A stretch of 64,000 nucleotides of DNA from Arthrobacter alpinus (GTDB lineage: Bacteria; Actinomycetota; Actinomycetes; Actinomycetales; Micrococcaceae), in assembly GCF_001445575.1 (NCBI RefSeq), contig NZ_CP013200.1:1736001-1800000 (forward strand), written 5' to 3'. A program made the translations under genes and the position numbers. The notes below the pieces were generated by a model, which was given only the letters and a program-made list of their open reading frames with translations, was not told where the DNA came from and made no database searches. This document shows, in pieces, positions 6,887 through 15,040 of this stretch. Every line of letters begins with the position of its first letter. Within the stretch, counting starts at the first letter, position 1.

Positions 6887-9800
6887 ATGAAGAGTACGTG
6901 GAAGACGATTGCGGCGGTGGCGGCATTGAGCTTGCCACTGGCCGGCATCGCATCGCCGTCACCGGCCGCTGCGGCACCGGAAGCACCGGCCATCAATCCG
7001 GCACCCATGGTGGTGCCGTCATTGCACGAGTGGACCGGTGGTGCGGGGACCGTGGAAATCAAACCGACCAGCCGCATTGTTGTTTCTGCTGCACTTAACC
7101 AAATTGGTGAGGAGTTTTCTGATGATCTGGCCGAAATGACGGGCTTGGAGCTGGACGTTGTCACCGGCGCAAGTCAGCCTGGCGATATTTCTCTGGTCCT
7201 GGATATTGCCGATAAATATGCCACAGGCGGCGAACGCTATGACGCAGAAGGCTACAAGCTGGACGTCTCAGCCGAGGAGGTCGTGGTCACCGCGCCCACT
7301 GAAACTGGTGCCTATTACGGCACCCGAAGCATCCTGCAGATCATGACCCAGACTGACGGCCGCAACAAGCTTCCTGTCGGTGGCGCCGTGGACTGGCCAG
7401 ATTATGAAGCCCGAGGGTTCATTCTTGATGTTGGCCGCCGAGTCTTCTCAGCGGACTTCGTCGATGACTACATCAAGATGATGAGCTACTACAAACTCAA
7501 CCGCTTCCAGATCCACCTCAATGACAACCAGATCTTCGTGGACAATGGCGATTGGCGTGAATCTTACATGGGCTTCCGACTGAAGTCCGATAACCCGAAA
7601 TACGCTGGGTTGGCGTCGGCAGACGGCTCCTATGACCGTGCAGACTGGGACGGTTTTGAGGCCACAGCAGCTAGCCGTGGTGTCCAAATCATTCCCGAGA
7701 TTGATGTTCCGGCTCACGCGGCAGCCATCATCAAGTGGCGTCCGGACATTGGCTTGAACGGTGGGAAGTCGGATCACCTCGACCTGAGTAAGGCCGAGAC
7801 GACAGAGGTCATCAAGGGGATGTTCGACGAATTCATGCCATGGTTCCAAGGAGCAGAAGTCAACTTTGGTGCCGACGAATACCCCGGCAATAAAGCTCAG
7901 TACCGGCAGTTCTACAACGACATGGCTGAGCATATTCGGGCCACCGGCAAGCAGCCCGGTGCTTGGGGCAGTTTTACTGAGATGAGCAAGGGTACCGGCA
8001 TGTCCGGTGTTGAAGGTTACGACAAGGACGTAATCATCAACTCCTGGAACAACGGTTGGTACGGCCTGAACGCCGCTGCCGCAGATAAAATGAAGTTCAT
8101 CAACACCAATGACGGCACCTTGTATGTGGTTCCCTTCGCTGACTATTACCACGGCAACGGTCTGAACAACCAGTGGCTGTACACCGATTGGTTGCCCAAC
8201 ATGGCAGGGGGCGAAGTGGTGGATCCGAGTCAGATCATGGGCTCAATGTTCGCCGTCTGGAATGACCTGGTGGACAGGGACTACAACGAACAGGATGTCC
8301 ATGGCCTGATCGAGCGTTCCTTCCCAGTTGTTGCCCAGAAGACGTGGACTGCTAAAGCCCCCAAGGTGAGCTACGCAGCATTCAACACTGCATTGGACAA
8401 GGTTGGCATGGGCCCATCGCTGGGCACCATCAAGGACACCACTCCCGCTGCCGGTGCCGTTGACCTGGCAACCGGCAAGCCCGCCGCTGCCACGTCAACG
8501 AAGGCTGGACACCCGGCGTCGAATCTCACTGATGGTGATCAGAACACGCGCTGGGAGTCGGCAGACAACAAGGCCGCAGCACTGAGTGTTGATCTTGGCT
8601 CCGTCCAAAAGGTCGGTGGGATCGCCGCCGAATGGGCAGCCAATGCTCCGGCAGGCTACGCCGTGGAAACATCCAAGGACGGGGTCTTCTGGGATAGGGT
8701 CACCACCCACGAGGTGGCCGGTGCCGGTCCAGACCAGCTCACCTTCCCCACCACTGAGGCACGATTCGTGCGTCTCGCCGGCCTGACACCTTCCGCTGGC
8801 TTCGATACTGTGGGTGCGTGGAGCCTAGGCGTACAGGGGGTCACCAACGTGGCGGTCGGAGCAGTGGCGACTGCTTCGGGCAATGAGGCGCCAAGCCTGC
8901 CCGCCAACCAGGCCTTTGACGGCAACTTGGCCACCCGCTGGTCCGCCAACTACAACGGGACTCGTTGGATTGCCGGTGATTTGGGCAAGGAACAGACCGT
9001 CAACGAGGTCACCATTGCCTGGGAAGGTGCCTCCGCCAAGGACTACACCGTCTCCACGTCAAAGGACGGCAGCAGCTGGAGCATTGTGGCCACCAAGACG
9101 GGCATGCCGGAAAACAAGCGCACAGATGTTGTGTCCTTTGTTCCCGTGACGGCACGCCACATCAAGGTTGAGGTCCAGGCCGCCAACATGGGCATCTATC
9201 TCTCCGCTTATGAGATTGAGGTTCGAAACACCGATGTCACAGGACTCGGCATTACCGGCACGCTGGATGGAGAACCCAATATTACCGGCGCGCTGGATGG
9301 AGAAACCAATGTTGACGGAATCTTCGACGTCGAACCGACAGTCACGCTGGCAGCAACCGGTGCAGCGGCTGCTGATGCCGTGATTGAGTACCGCATTGGC
9401 AATGGCACTTGGACCGCTTACACGGCCCCCTTCGCTGTAGCGGGCTACCAGCCCACCCTGGTTGACTACCGCGCCACCAGCGGTGAGGAAGCATTCGCCG
9501 GTTACGTTAGCCTGGCGCTCAATACGCCCGGCGCTTCACCATCACCTGAGCCGACTGAGCCGGTAGTTACGGACGAGCCGACTGAGCCGGTAGTTACGGA
9601 CGAGCCGACTGAGCCGGTAGTTACGGACGAGCCGACTGAGCCGGTAGTTACGGACGAGCCGACTGAGCCGGTAGCAACGGATAAGCCGACGGAGCCGGTA
9701 GTTACGGACGAGCCGACTGAGCAGGTAGTAACGGATAAGCCGACTGCGCCGACCGTTCCGGCAGTTACGGATAAACCGACTGTTCCGGCCACAACACCGG

Positions 9801-9934
9801 CCGCTATGGCCAATGGTTTGGCCAGCACGGGAGCCAACGTGGCCATGCTTGGCCTAGTCGGGATGCTCCTGCTGGGGTTGGGTATGCTGACGATGATCCG
9901 CCGCCGGAGTGCGCGAGGTGGGCACGAAGGCTAG
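6887..9934 (+). CDS. Secreted, cell-wall-anchored beta-N-acetylhexosaminidase (GH20) with carbohydrate-binding modules
   Basis: A 1015-residue exported enzyme. Residues 1-30 form a signal peptide (MKSTWKTIAAVAALSLPLAG, then an ASPSPAAAA-type cleavage region). A GH20b-like N-domain is at about 45-160 and the GH20 barrel at about 170-480, with FILDVGRRVFS at its start and the catalytic Asp-Glu pair in NFGADEYPGN near residues 330-331. Two discoidin/F5-8C (CBM32-like) modules follow at about 535-650 and 655-785, then a chitobiase-type C-terminal domain. Next come seven nine-residue repeats (TEPVVTDEP type). The C-terminus has LASTG at 978-982, a hydrophobic helix and RRR, a class-E (LAXTG) sortase signal. 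It should release GlcNAc from chitin or muropeptide fragments at the cell surface. Confidence 0.93.
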   Translation: MKSTWKTIAAVAALSLPLAGIASPSPAAAAPEAPAINPAPMVVPSLHEWTGGAGTVEIKPTSRIVVSAALNQIGEEFSDDLAEMTGLELDVVTGASQPGDISLVLDIADKYATGGERYDAEGYKLDVSAEEVVVTAPTETGAYYGTRSILQIMTQTDGRNKLPVGGAVDWPDYEARGFILDVGRRVFSADFVDDYIKMMSYYKLNRFQIHLNDNQIFVDNGDWRESYMGFRLKSDNPKYAGLASADGSYDRADWDGFEATAASRGVQIIPEIDVPAHAAAIIKWRPDIGLNGGKSDHLDLSKAETTEVIKGMFDEFMPWFQGAEVNFGADEYPGNKAQYRQFYNDMAEHIRATGKQPGAWGSFTEMSKGTGMSGVEGYDKDVIINSWNNGWYGLNAAAADKMKFINTNDGTLYVVPFADYYHGNGLNNQWLYTDWLPNMAGGEVVDPSQIMGSMFAVWNDLVDRDYNEQDVHGLIERSFPVVAQKTWTAKAPKVSYAAFNTALDKVGMGPSLGTIKDTTPAAGAVDLATGKPAAATSTKAGHPASNLTDGDQNTRWESADNKAAALSVDLGSVQKVGGIAAEWAANAPAGYAVETSKDGVFWDRVTTHEVAGAGPDQLTFPTTEARFVRLAGLTPSAGFDTVGAWSLGVQGVTNVAVGAVATASGNEAPSLPANQAFDGNLATRWSANYNGTRWIAGDLGKEQTVNEVTIAWEGASAKDYTVSTSKDGSSWSIVATKTGMPENKRTDVVSFVPVTARHIKVEVQAANMGIYLSAYEIEVRNTDVTGLGITGTLDGEPNITGALDGETNVDGIFDVEPTVTLAATGAAAADAVIEYRIGNGTWTAYTAPFAVAGYQPTLVDYRATSGEEAFAGYVSLALNTPGASPSPEPTEPVVTDEPTEPVVTDEPTEPVVTDEPTEPVVTDEPTEPVATDKPTEPVVTDEPTEQVVTDKPTAPTVPAVTDKPTVPATTPAAMANGLASTGANVAMLGLVGMLLLGLGMLTMIRRRSARGGHEG
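9550..9741 (+). repeat. 27-bp tandem repeat encoding the wall-spanning stalk
   Basis: Seven units of 27 nt (GAGCCGACTGAGCCGGTAG... phase) encode TEPVVTDEP-type nonapeptides in the hexosaminidase. Several copies are identical at the nucleotide level, which indicates recent expansion. The acidic Pro/Thr-rich stalk lies just before the sorting signal, as expected for a segment that spans the peptidoglycan. Confidence 0.93.
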
Positions 9935-9967
9935 ACATTCAGCTATCTTTCACAACTAGTTGTCCGG

Positions 9968-10013
9968 AAAATCCGCGGCAGGCTCCCATACGGGGGAGCC
10001 TGCCGCGGATTTT
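9968..10013. terminator. Bidirectional terminator between hexosaminidase and beta-glucosidase genes
   Basis: A perfect 20-bp inverted repeat (left arm 9968-9987, right arm 9994-10013) has a 6-nt loop. It is GC-rich in the middle, with A-tract and T-tract at the two ends. It lies between two convergent genes and can terminate both. Confidence 0.93.
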
Positions 10014-10048
10014 TCATTAGCTCAGATTTCGCATAAGCGCGGTTTGCA

Positions 10049-11476
10049 TCAGCGCGGGTGCGGGAGGCTGTTCGCCCGGATCAGCTCCTGATACCAGTAG
10101 TAGGAATCCTTCGGCGTTCGCTTCTGGGTTTCATAGTCAATGTGAACCAACCCAAAACGCTGAGAGAACCCCGCAGCCCACTCAAAGTTATCCATGAGTG
10201 ACCAATGGAAGTAGCCCCGCACATCCACCCCGGCCCTCATGGCGTCATGAAGCGCTCGCAGGTGGGTATCCGTGTAGTCGATCCGGCGAGTATCACGCAC
10301 CCGGCCCTCGTGATCCAGGCCGTCATTGATGGCTGCACCGTTCTCGGTGATGTAAATGGGCGGCAGCTGATCCCCGTAGCGCTCCTTGAAGCCCAACAGC
10401 AGCTCGGTGAAAGCCCCGGGAACTATGGGCCAGTCAAAGTCGGTGCGCGGGTAGCCCGTAATCTCGCGGAGGGCGAACGGCAGAGAAGCATCCAAAGCGT
10501 GTCCGTCGATGAGAGCGGCATCCTCGGCAGGTGATGCCCCGGAAGCTGATGTCCTTGAAGAGGGTGCCCCAAGAATGGGTGCGCCGACCATGGTGGGGTT
10601 GTAGGAATTGACGCCATACCAGTCGATGGGCGTGGAAATGATGGCCAGATCGCCGTCGGGCGTGGACGGCAGGAACGGTGCCATGGACTCGGGGTAGGCG
10701 CCGGTGAGGATGGGGTCGGAGAAAATCCAGTTCGTCAGATTGTCATAGATTCCGGCGGCCCGCAGATCGTCCTCGCGGTCGCTGGCTGGCCACGTCAGCG
10801 CATGGTTGTTGGCGATGCCAATATTACTCGCCCCCGCAGAACGTAGCGCCTGAACGCCAAGCCCGTGTGCCAGCAGCAGGTGGTGCGCGGCAGGGAGCGC
10901 GTCAAAGCCGAGTGCTAATCCCGGAGCGTGAATGCCTGCGCCGTAGCCAAGCATCGTCACAACCACCGGCTCGTTAATGGTGATCCACCGCGGAATCCTG
11001 TCCGCAAAATGCTCGCCGAGGATCTGGGCGTAGTCTGCAAAGCGCGCGGCCGTGTCCCGGTTGAGCCAACCGCCCGCCTGCTCCAGTTCCAAGGGCGTAT
11101 CCCAATGGAACAGGGTGGGGCTCGGGGCAATTCCGGCCTCGAGCAGCCCGTCCACCAGTTTGTCGTAAAACCCAAGTCCGACGCCGTTCACCGCCCCTTT
11201 GCCGGTGGGCTGCACCCTGGACCAGGAGAAGCTAAAACGGTAGGCGTCAACACCGAGCTCCTTCATAAGGGCGATGTCTTCGGGGTACCGGTGGTAGTGG
11301 TCGCAGGCCGTCTCGCCGGTGTCGCCGTTGCTGACACGTCCGGGCTCAGCCACGAAGGCGTCCCAACTTGACGGGCCACGGCCGCCTTCCCGAACGCCCC
11401 CTTCTATTTGGTAGGCAGCAGTGGAAACGCCCCACAAAAAGTCGGCGGGAAAACGCGGGAACTCGGGCTTGTCCAT
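10049..11476 (-). CDS. Beta-glucosidase, glycoside hydrolase family 1
   Basis: A 475-residue cytoplasmic GH1 enzyme of usual family length. The N-terminal signature FPADFLWGVSTAAYQIEG is present. The acid/base Glu is in WITINEP at about residue 165, and the nucleophile Glu is in YITENGA at about residue 375. The C-terminal substrate region WSLMDNFEWAAGFSQRFG is also typical. It hydrolyses beta-linked glucosides such as cellobiose or aryl-glucosides; exact specificity is not visible. The start is ATG 11476 with a GAAAGG ribosome-binding site 8 nt upstream. It stands alone and converges on the hexosaminidase. No signal peptide is present. Confidence 0.93.
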   Translation of the reverse strand: MDKPEFPRFPADFLWGVSTAAYQIEGGVREGGRGPSSWDAFVAEPGRVSNGDTGETACDHYHRYPEDIALMKELGVDAYRFSFSWSRVQPTGKGAVNGVGLGFYDKLVDGLLEAGIAPSPTLFHWDTPLELEQAGGWLNRDTAARFADYAQILGEHFADRIPRWITINEPVVVTMLGYGAGIHAPGLALGFDALPAAHHLLLAHGLGVQALRSAGASNIGIANNHALTWPASDREDDLRAAGIYDNLTNWIFSDPILTGAYPESMAPFLPSTPDGDLAIISTPIDWYGVNSYNPTMVGAPILGAPSSRTSASGASPAEDAALIDGHALDASLPFALREITGYPRTDFDWPIVPGAFTELLLGFKERYGDQLPPIYITENGAAINDGLDHEGRVRDTRRIDYTDTHLRALHDAMRAGVDVRGYFHWSLMDNFEWAAGFSQRFGLVHIDYETQKRTPKDSYYWYQELIRANSLPHPR

Positions 11477-11509
11477 GGCGGCCTTTCAGAGACTATCTGT
11501 GGCCTGAGC

Positions 11510-11531
11510 CTTCCCGATTGCTAGCGGGAAG
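11510..11531. promoter_or_regulatory. Inverted repeat upstream of the beta-glucosidase gene
   Basis: CTTCCCG (11510-11516) and CGGGAAG (11525-11531) are perfect inverted arms around an 8-nt centre, about 35-55 nt upstream of the start codon. The position fits an operator or a leader hairpin. It does not match the CelR-type LacI operator often found near GH1 genes, so function is a guess. Confidence 0.35.
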
Positions 11532-11661
11532 TCAACGATTCCTGAGCTGCCGGAAAGCACATTCGCCGTGTGGTGCCGGGAAAACTCAGCCGCCTGGCCG
11601 CCGTCGTTCCGCGCGCCCACTGCTGACCCTCTAGCGGGCTAGCCGCTGTGGCGGGGGAAAA

Positions 11662-11697
11662 CAAAACTGCGACACGGTATACCGTGTCGCAGTTTTG
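11662..11697 (-). terminator. tRNA-Arg terminator
   Basis: A 36-bp perfect palindrome (18-bp arms centred on GGTATACC) lies 18 nt past the 3' end of the minus-strand tRNA gene. On that strand it is followed by TTTTGTTTT. This is an intrinsic terminator for the tRNA. Confidence 0.88.
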
Positions 11698-11714
11698 ATC
11701 GTGCCATATGAAAG

Positions 11715-11787
11715 TGCCCTCGGAGGGATTCGAACCCCCGACCTACGGTACCGGAAACCGACGCTCTATCCCCTGAGCTACGAAGGC
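11715..11787 (-). tRNA. tRNA-Arg (anticodon CCG)
   Basis: The minus strand folds into a full cloverleaf: acceptor GCCTTCG/CGAGGGC (one G-U), D-arm GCTC...GAGC, anticodon loop TTCCGGT giving anticodon CCG, and T-arm GGGGG-TTCGAATC-CCTC. The discriminator base is A, and the 3' CCA is not encoded. It reads the CGG arginine codon. The top pair of the anticodon stem is a T-T mismatch by my reading; the rest pairs well. Confidence 0.93.
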
Positions 11788-11821
11788 GTGGCAACCGTGG
11801 CTGCCAATGGGAACGAGAAAG

Positions 11822-11852
11822 AGCTTAGCAGGTGCAGGGCGTCGGATGTAAA
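11822..11852 (-). promoter_or_regulatory. Possible promoter of tRNA-Arg
   Basis: On the minus strand, TTTACA (11847-11852) precedes TAAGCT (11822-11827) by 19 nt, which would start transcription about 28 nt ahead of the mature tRNA. The spacing is longer than optimal, so support is weak. Confidence 0.35.
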
Positions 11853-11906
11853 CGCAAGGTCCGTGGTCCCTGCGTTGGCAGGTAATGTTGGGCCAATGGG
11901 GAACTC

Positions 11907-13187
11907 GTGAGCGTGAAGAAACAGCACAAGGCATGGCTTTTCGTCGCTGCCATCATCCTGACCGCATTGACACTTCGCGCCGCCGTGACAGTGGTTCCGC
12001 CGCTGATCTCAACCATCAACGTCGATCTCCCGCTGAGCACCTCAACCATCGGCATCCTCGGCATGCTCCCCACCGCAGCCTTCGCTATTTTCGGCTTCCT
12101 GACGCCGTACATGATCCGTTGGGTATCGCTGGAAAAACTCATTGTCCTGGCCATCGTGGTGGGAATCGTGGGTCAAGTCGCCAGGGTTCTGGCCCCCAAT
12201 ACGCCGCTGTTCCTGCTGTTCTCGGTAGTGGCATTCGGCGGGCTCGGCGCAGGGAATGTGCTGCTGCCGCCGCTGGTCAAGAAACATTTCCCCACCAAGA
12301 TCGGCCTGATGACGGCACTGTACGTCACGTCCATCTCTATTGGTACCGCACTGCCCGCGCAGCTTGCGGTCCCCGTCGCCGACGCCACCAACTGGCAGGT
12401 CTCCCTCGCCGCTTGGGCGGGGATCAGCACCATCGCCTTGATTCCGTGGCTGGTGGCGCTCATGTCCCCACGCACGACGCCGGGCCTCACCAACGCTGTT
12501 AACGCACCGCCCGCCGTCGTACTTCAGAGTGAAGAGACGGTTCGTTTCGTCCCAACGCCAGTAGCAGCAGCTCCCGCGCCAAAGATGAACCTGTGGCGTT
12601 CACCCACTGCGTGGGGGCTGATGTTTATGTTTGGCTGCACGTCCCTGAATACCTACTCCATGTTTGCCTGGTTGCCTGAAATTCTCACGGGAGCGGGGCT
12701 CGATCGAGGACAGGCTGGCTCCATGCTCGCCCTGTTTGCGGCGCTAGGTCTGCCCCTGAGCCTGACCATCCCGCTGATCGCAGCCAAGATGCGCAACCCG
12801 TTCCCCGCAGTTGTGGTGATGCTTGCGTGTTTCGTGGCCGGTTACCTGGGGCTGCTGCTCTCGCCCGGCAGCGGAACCTGGATCTGGGTGTCACTTGCCG
12901 GTCTGGGCCCTGGCACGTTCCCGTTGTCACTGCTACTGATCAACCACCGCACACGCACGCAGATCGGCGCGGGAGTACTCTCCGGATTCAGCCAAGGAAT
13001 GGGCTACGCACTGGCCTGCACCGGGCCACTGTTCTTTGGACTGCTGAACCAGTGGACGGGTTCATGGACCGCACCGTTCATTTTCTTGTTTGCCACTTTG
13101 TTGCTGCTGGGCGCAGGCGCCTGGGTCATTTGCCGCCCCAGGATGCTCGAGGACGATTTCGCGCCAAGGCCCATGCGTCAGCCCTGA
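11907..13187 (+). CDS. MFS transporter, CynX/NimT-like
   Basis: A 426-residue major facilitator protein with about twelve hydrophobic helices and a cytoplasmic loop between helices 6 and 7 (about residues 190-230, rich in Ala/Pro). The first helix, FVAAIILTALTLRAAVTVVPPL, contains the LRxxVT-type sequence common to the cyanate/nitroimidazole (CynX/NimT) branch. It probably exports or takes up a small anion or drug; the substrate is not deducible. The start is GTG 11907 with GGGGAAC just upstream. It ends immediately before a large inverted repeat and is separate from the argS operon. Confidence 0.82.
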   Translation: MSVKKQHKAWLFVAAIILTALTLRAAVTVVPPLISTINVDLPLSTSTIGILGMLPTAAFAIFGFLTPYMIRWVSLEKLIVLAIVVGIVGQVARVLAPNTPLFLLFSVVAFGGLGAGNVLLPPLVKKHFPTKIGLMTALYVTSISIGTALPAQLAVPVADATNWQVSLAAWAGISTIALIPWLVALMSPRTTPGLTNAVNAPPAVVLQSEETVRFVPTPVAAAPAPKMNLWRSPTAWGLMFMFGCTSLNTYSMFAWLPEILTGAGLDRGQAGSMLALFAALGLPLSLTIPLIAAKMRNPFPAVVVMLACFVAGYLGLLLSPGSGTWIWVSLAGLGPGTFPLSLLLINHRTRTQIGAGVLSGFSQGMGYALACTGPLFFGLLNQWTGSWTAPFIFLFATLLLLGAGAWVICRPRMLEDDFAPRPMRQP

Positions 13188-13247
13188 ATCGATCCGTGAG
13201 CTTAGGTCGTTTTGGTGCTTCTAAACCACCTAAGCTCACGGATCGAT
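13188..13247. repeat. Large inverted repeat directly after the MFS stop codon
   Basis: Perfect 20-nt arms (13188-13207 and 13228-13247) surround a 20-nt loop that can pair further (GTTT/AAAC). The left arm begins at the base after the TGA stop. No T-tract follows, so it may be a Rho-assisted terminator, an mRNA-stabilising stem or a dispersed palindromic element. Confidence 0.7.
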
Positions 13248-13384
13248 GATGTCTGGAGTCGAAATGGAAGGGCTGCGGCGCCCGGCCGCGGCTTGGCGGA
13301 CAGCAACGCACCGGATCTGCCACATTCTGGGCGTGATGGCCGCGGATTGGGGGAGGGAACGGCTGGAACCGTACACTTAGGGGT

Positions 13385-15037
13385 GTGACTCCTGAAGAAC
13401 TTTCTGCCGCCATTACCACTTGCCTAAAAGATGCCGTCGACGCCGGCGAACTCGCCGTTCCCGCGGAGGCCCTGCTCACGGAAGTCAAGGTGGAGCGGCC
13501 TAAGAGCCGCGAGCACGGCGACTGGGCTACCAACATCGCGCTCCAGCTGGCCAAGCCCGCTGGTGTTCCGCCGCGCAAAATTGCCGAGATTTTGCAGACT
13601 CGCTTGAGCGAAATTCCCGGCGTTTCCAAGGTCGATATCGCCGGCCCCGGCTTCTTGAACATCACCGTTGACGCCGCTGCTGCCGGAGAATTGGCCAAGG
13701 CCATTGTCGAAGCAGGTGTTGCCTTCGGTACCAACACCGCCATGGCTGGCACCAAGATCAACCTGGAATTTGTCTCAGCCAACCCCACCGGCCCCATCCA
13801 CTTGGGTGGTACCCGTTGGGCAGCCGTGGGCGATTCCCTGGCCCGCATCTTCTTGTCACAGGGTGCCGACGTCACCCGTGAGTACTACTTCAATGACCAC
13901 GGCAACCAGATTGATAAGTTTGCCCGTTCCTTGCTGGCCAGCGCCAAGGGCGAGCCAGCACCGGAAGACGGTTACGGTGGAGATTACATCGTGGACATCG
14001 CCACCGAGGTCATGGCGAACAACCCCGGCATCCTGGAATCTAGCGACCCACAGGAAGAATTCCGCGCCCAGGGCGTTGAGCTCATGTTCGAGGCGATCCG
14101 CAAATCCCTGCACGAGTTCGGCGTTGACTTTGACGTTTACTTCCACGAGAACTCCCTCTTTGAAGACGGCGCCGTTGAGAAGCTCCTCGAGCAGCTCAAG
14201 GGCTCCGGCAACATGTACCTCAAGGACGGTGCCTGGTGGCTGAACTCCACCGATTACGGTGATGACAAGGACCGCGTTGTGGTCAAGTCTGACGGCAACG
14301 CGGCCTACATTGCCGGGGACATCGCCTACTTCAAGAACAAGCGTGACCGCGGCTTCGACCTGTGCATCTACATGCTCGGCGCCGATCACCACGGCTATGT
14401 GGCCCGCCTGAAAGCCGCCGCGGCAGCCATAGGCGATGACGCTAACCGCGTGGAGGTCCTCATCGGTCAGATGGTGAACCTGGTGCAGGACGGCAAGCCT
14501 GTGCGCATGTCCAAGCGTGCCGGCACCGTGGTCACCATGGAAGACCTCGTGGAGGTAGTCGGCACGGACGCCGCCCGCTACTCCCTGGCCCGCTTCTCCT
14601 CCGACTCCAACATTGACGTGGATCTGGATGTTTTGACCAAGAAGTCCAACGAGAACCCGGTGTTCTACGTGCAGTACGCCCACGCCCGCACCTGCGCCGT
14701 GGCCCGCAATGCCGCAGCCGCCAATGTTGAACGCACCGCCTTCGACGCCGCAACACTGAGCCACGCCACCGAGTCCGAGCTGCTGGCCGTACTTGGCCAG
14801 TACCCGGGCGTTCTTGCCCAGGCGGCCGCTTTCCGCGAACCGCACCGCGCGGCTCGCCACCTGGAAGTTATCGCCGGCGCCTACCACCGCTGGTACGATG
14901 CCTGCCGAGTCACCCCCATGGGTGAGGAGCCCGTCACCGACGTGAACCGCACCCGCCTCTGGCTCAACGACGCCGTGGGCCAGGTTCTCGCCAACGGCCT
15001 GGCTTTGCTGGGCGTCTCCGCCCCGGAACGGATGTAA
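13385..15037 (+). CDS. argS: Arginyl-tRNA synthetase
   Basis: A 550-residue class I synthetase that charges tRNA-Arg. The N-terminal Add-1 domain (about 1-110) is followed by the catalytic fold with the HIGH-like motif NPTGPIHLGG near residue 140 and the KMSKS-equivalent RMSKRAGT near residue 378. The C-terminal DALR anticodon-binding domain (about 430-550) ends in ALLGVSAPERM, as usual for ArgS. The start is GTG 13385. TACACT ends 7 nt upstream and no ribosome-binding site is present, indicating a leaderless mRNA. lysA follows after 3 nt, so argS heads an operon that runs through the threonine genes, as in other actinobacteria. Confidence 0.97.
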   Translation: MTPEELSAAITTCLKDAVDAGELAVPAEALLTEVKVERPKSREHGDWATNIALQLAKPAGVPPRKIAEILQTRLSEIPGVSKVDIAGPGFLNITVDAAAAGELAKAIVEAGVAFGTNTAMAGTKINLEFVSANPTGPIHLGGTRWAAVGDSLARIFLSQGADVTREYYFNDHGNQIDKFARSLLASAKGEPAPEDGYGGDYIVDIATEVMANNPGILESSDPQEEFRAQGVELMFEAIRKSLHEFGVDFDVYFHENSLFEDGAVEKLLEQLKGSGNMYLKDGAWWLNSTDYGDDKDRVVVKSDGNAAYIAGDIAYFKNKRDRGFDLCIYMLGADHHGYVARLKAAAAAIGDDANRVEVLIGQMVNLVQDGKPVRMSKRAGTVVTMEDLVEVVGTDAARYSLARFSSDSNIDVDLDVLTKKSNENPVFYVQYAHARTCAVARNAAAANVERTAFDAATLSHATESELLAVLGQYPGVLAQAAAFREPHRAARHLEVIAGAYHRWYDACRVTPMGEEPVTDVNRTRLWLNDAVGQVLANGLALLGVSAPERM

Positions 15038-15040
15038 CGC

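Noticed and set aside
9550..9741. CRISPR-like regular repeat
   Set aside because: The 27-bp units are contiguous with no spacers and encode a protein stalk.
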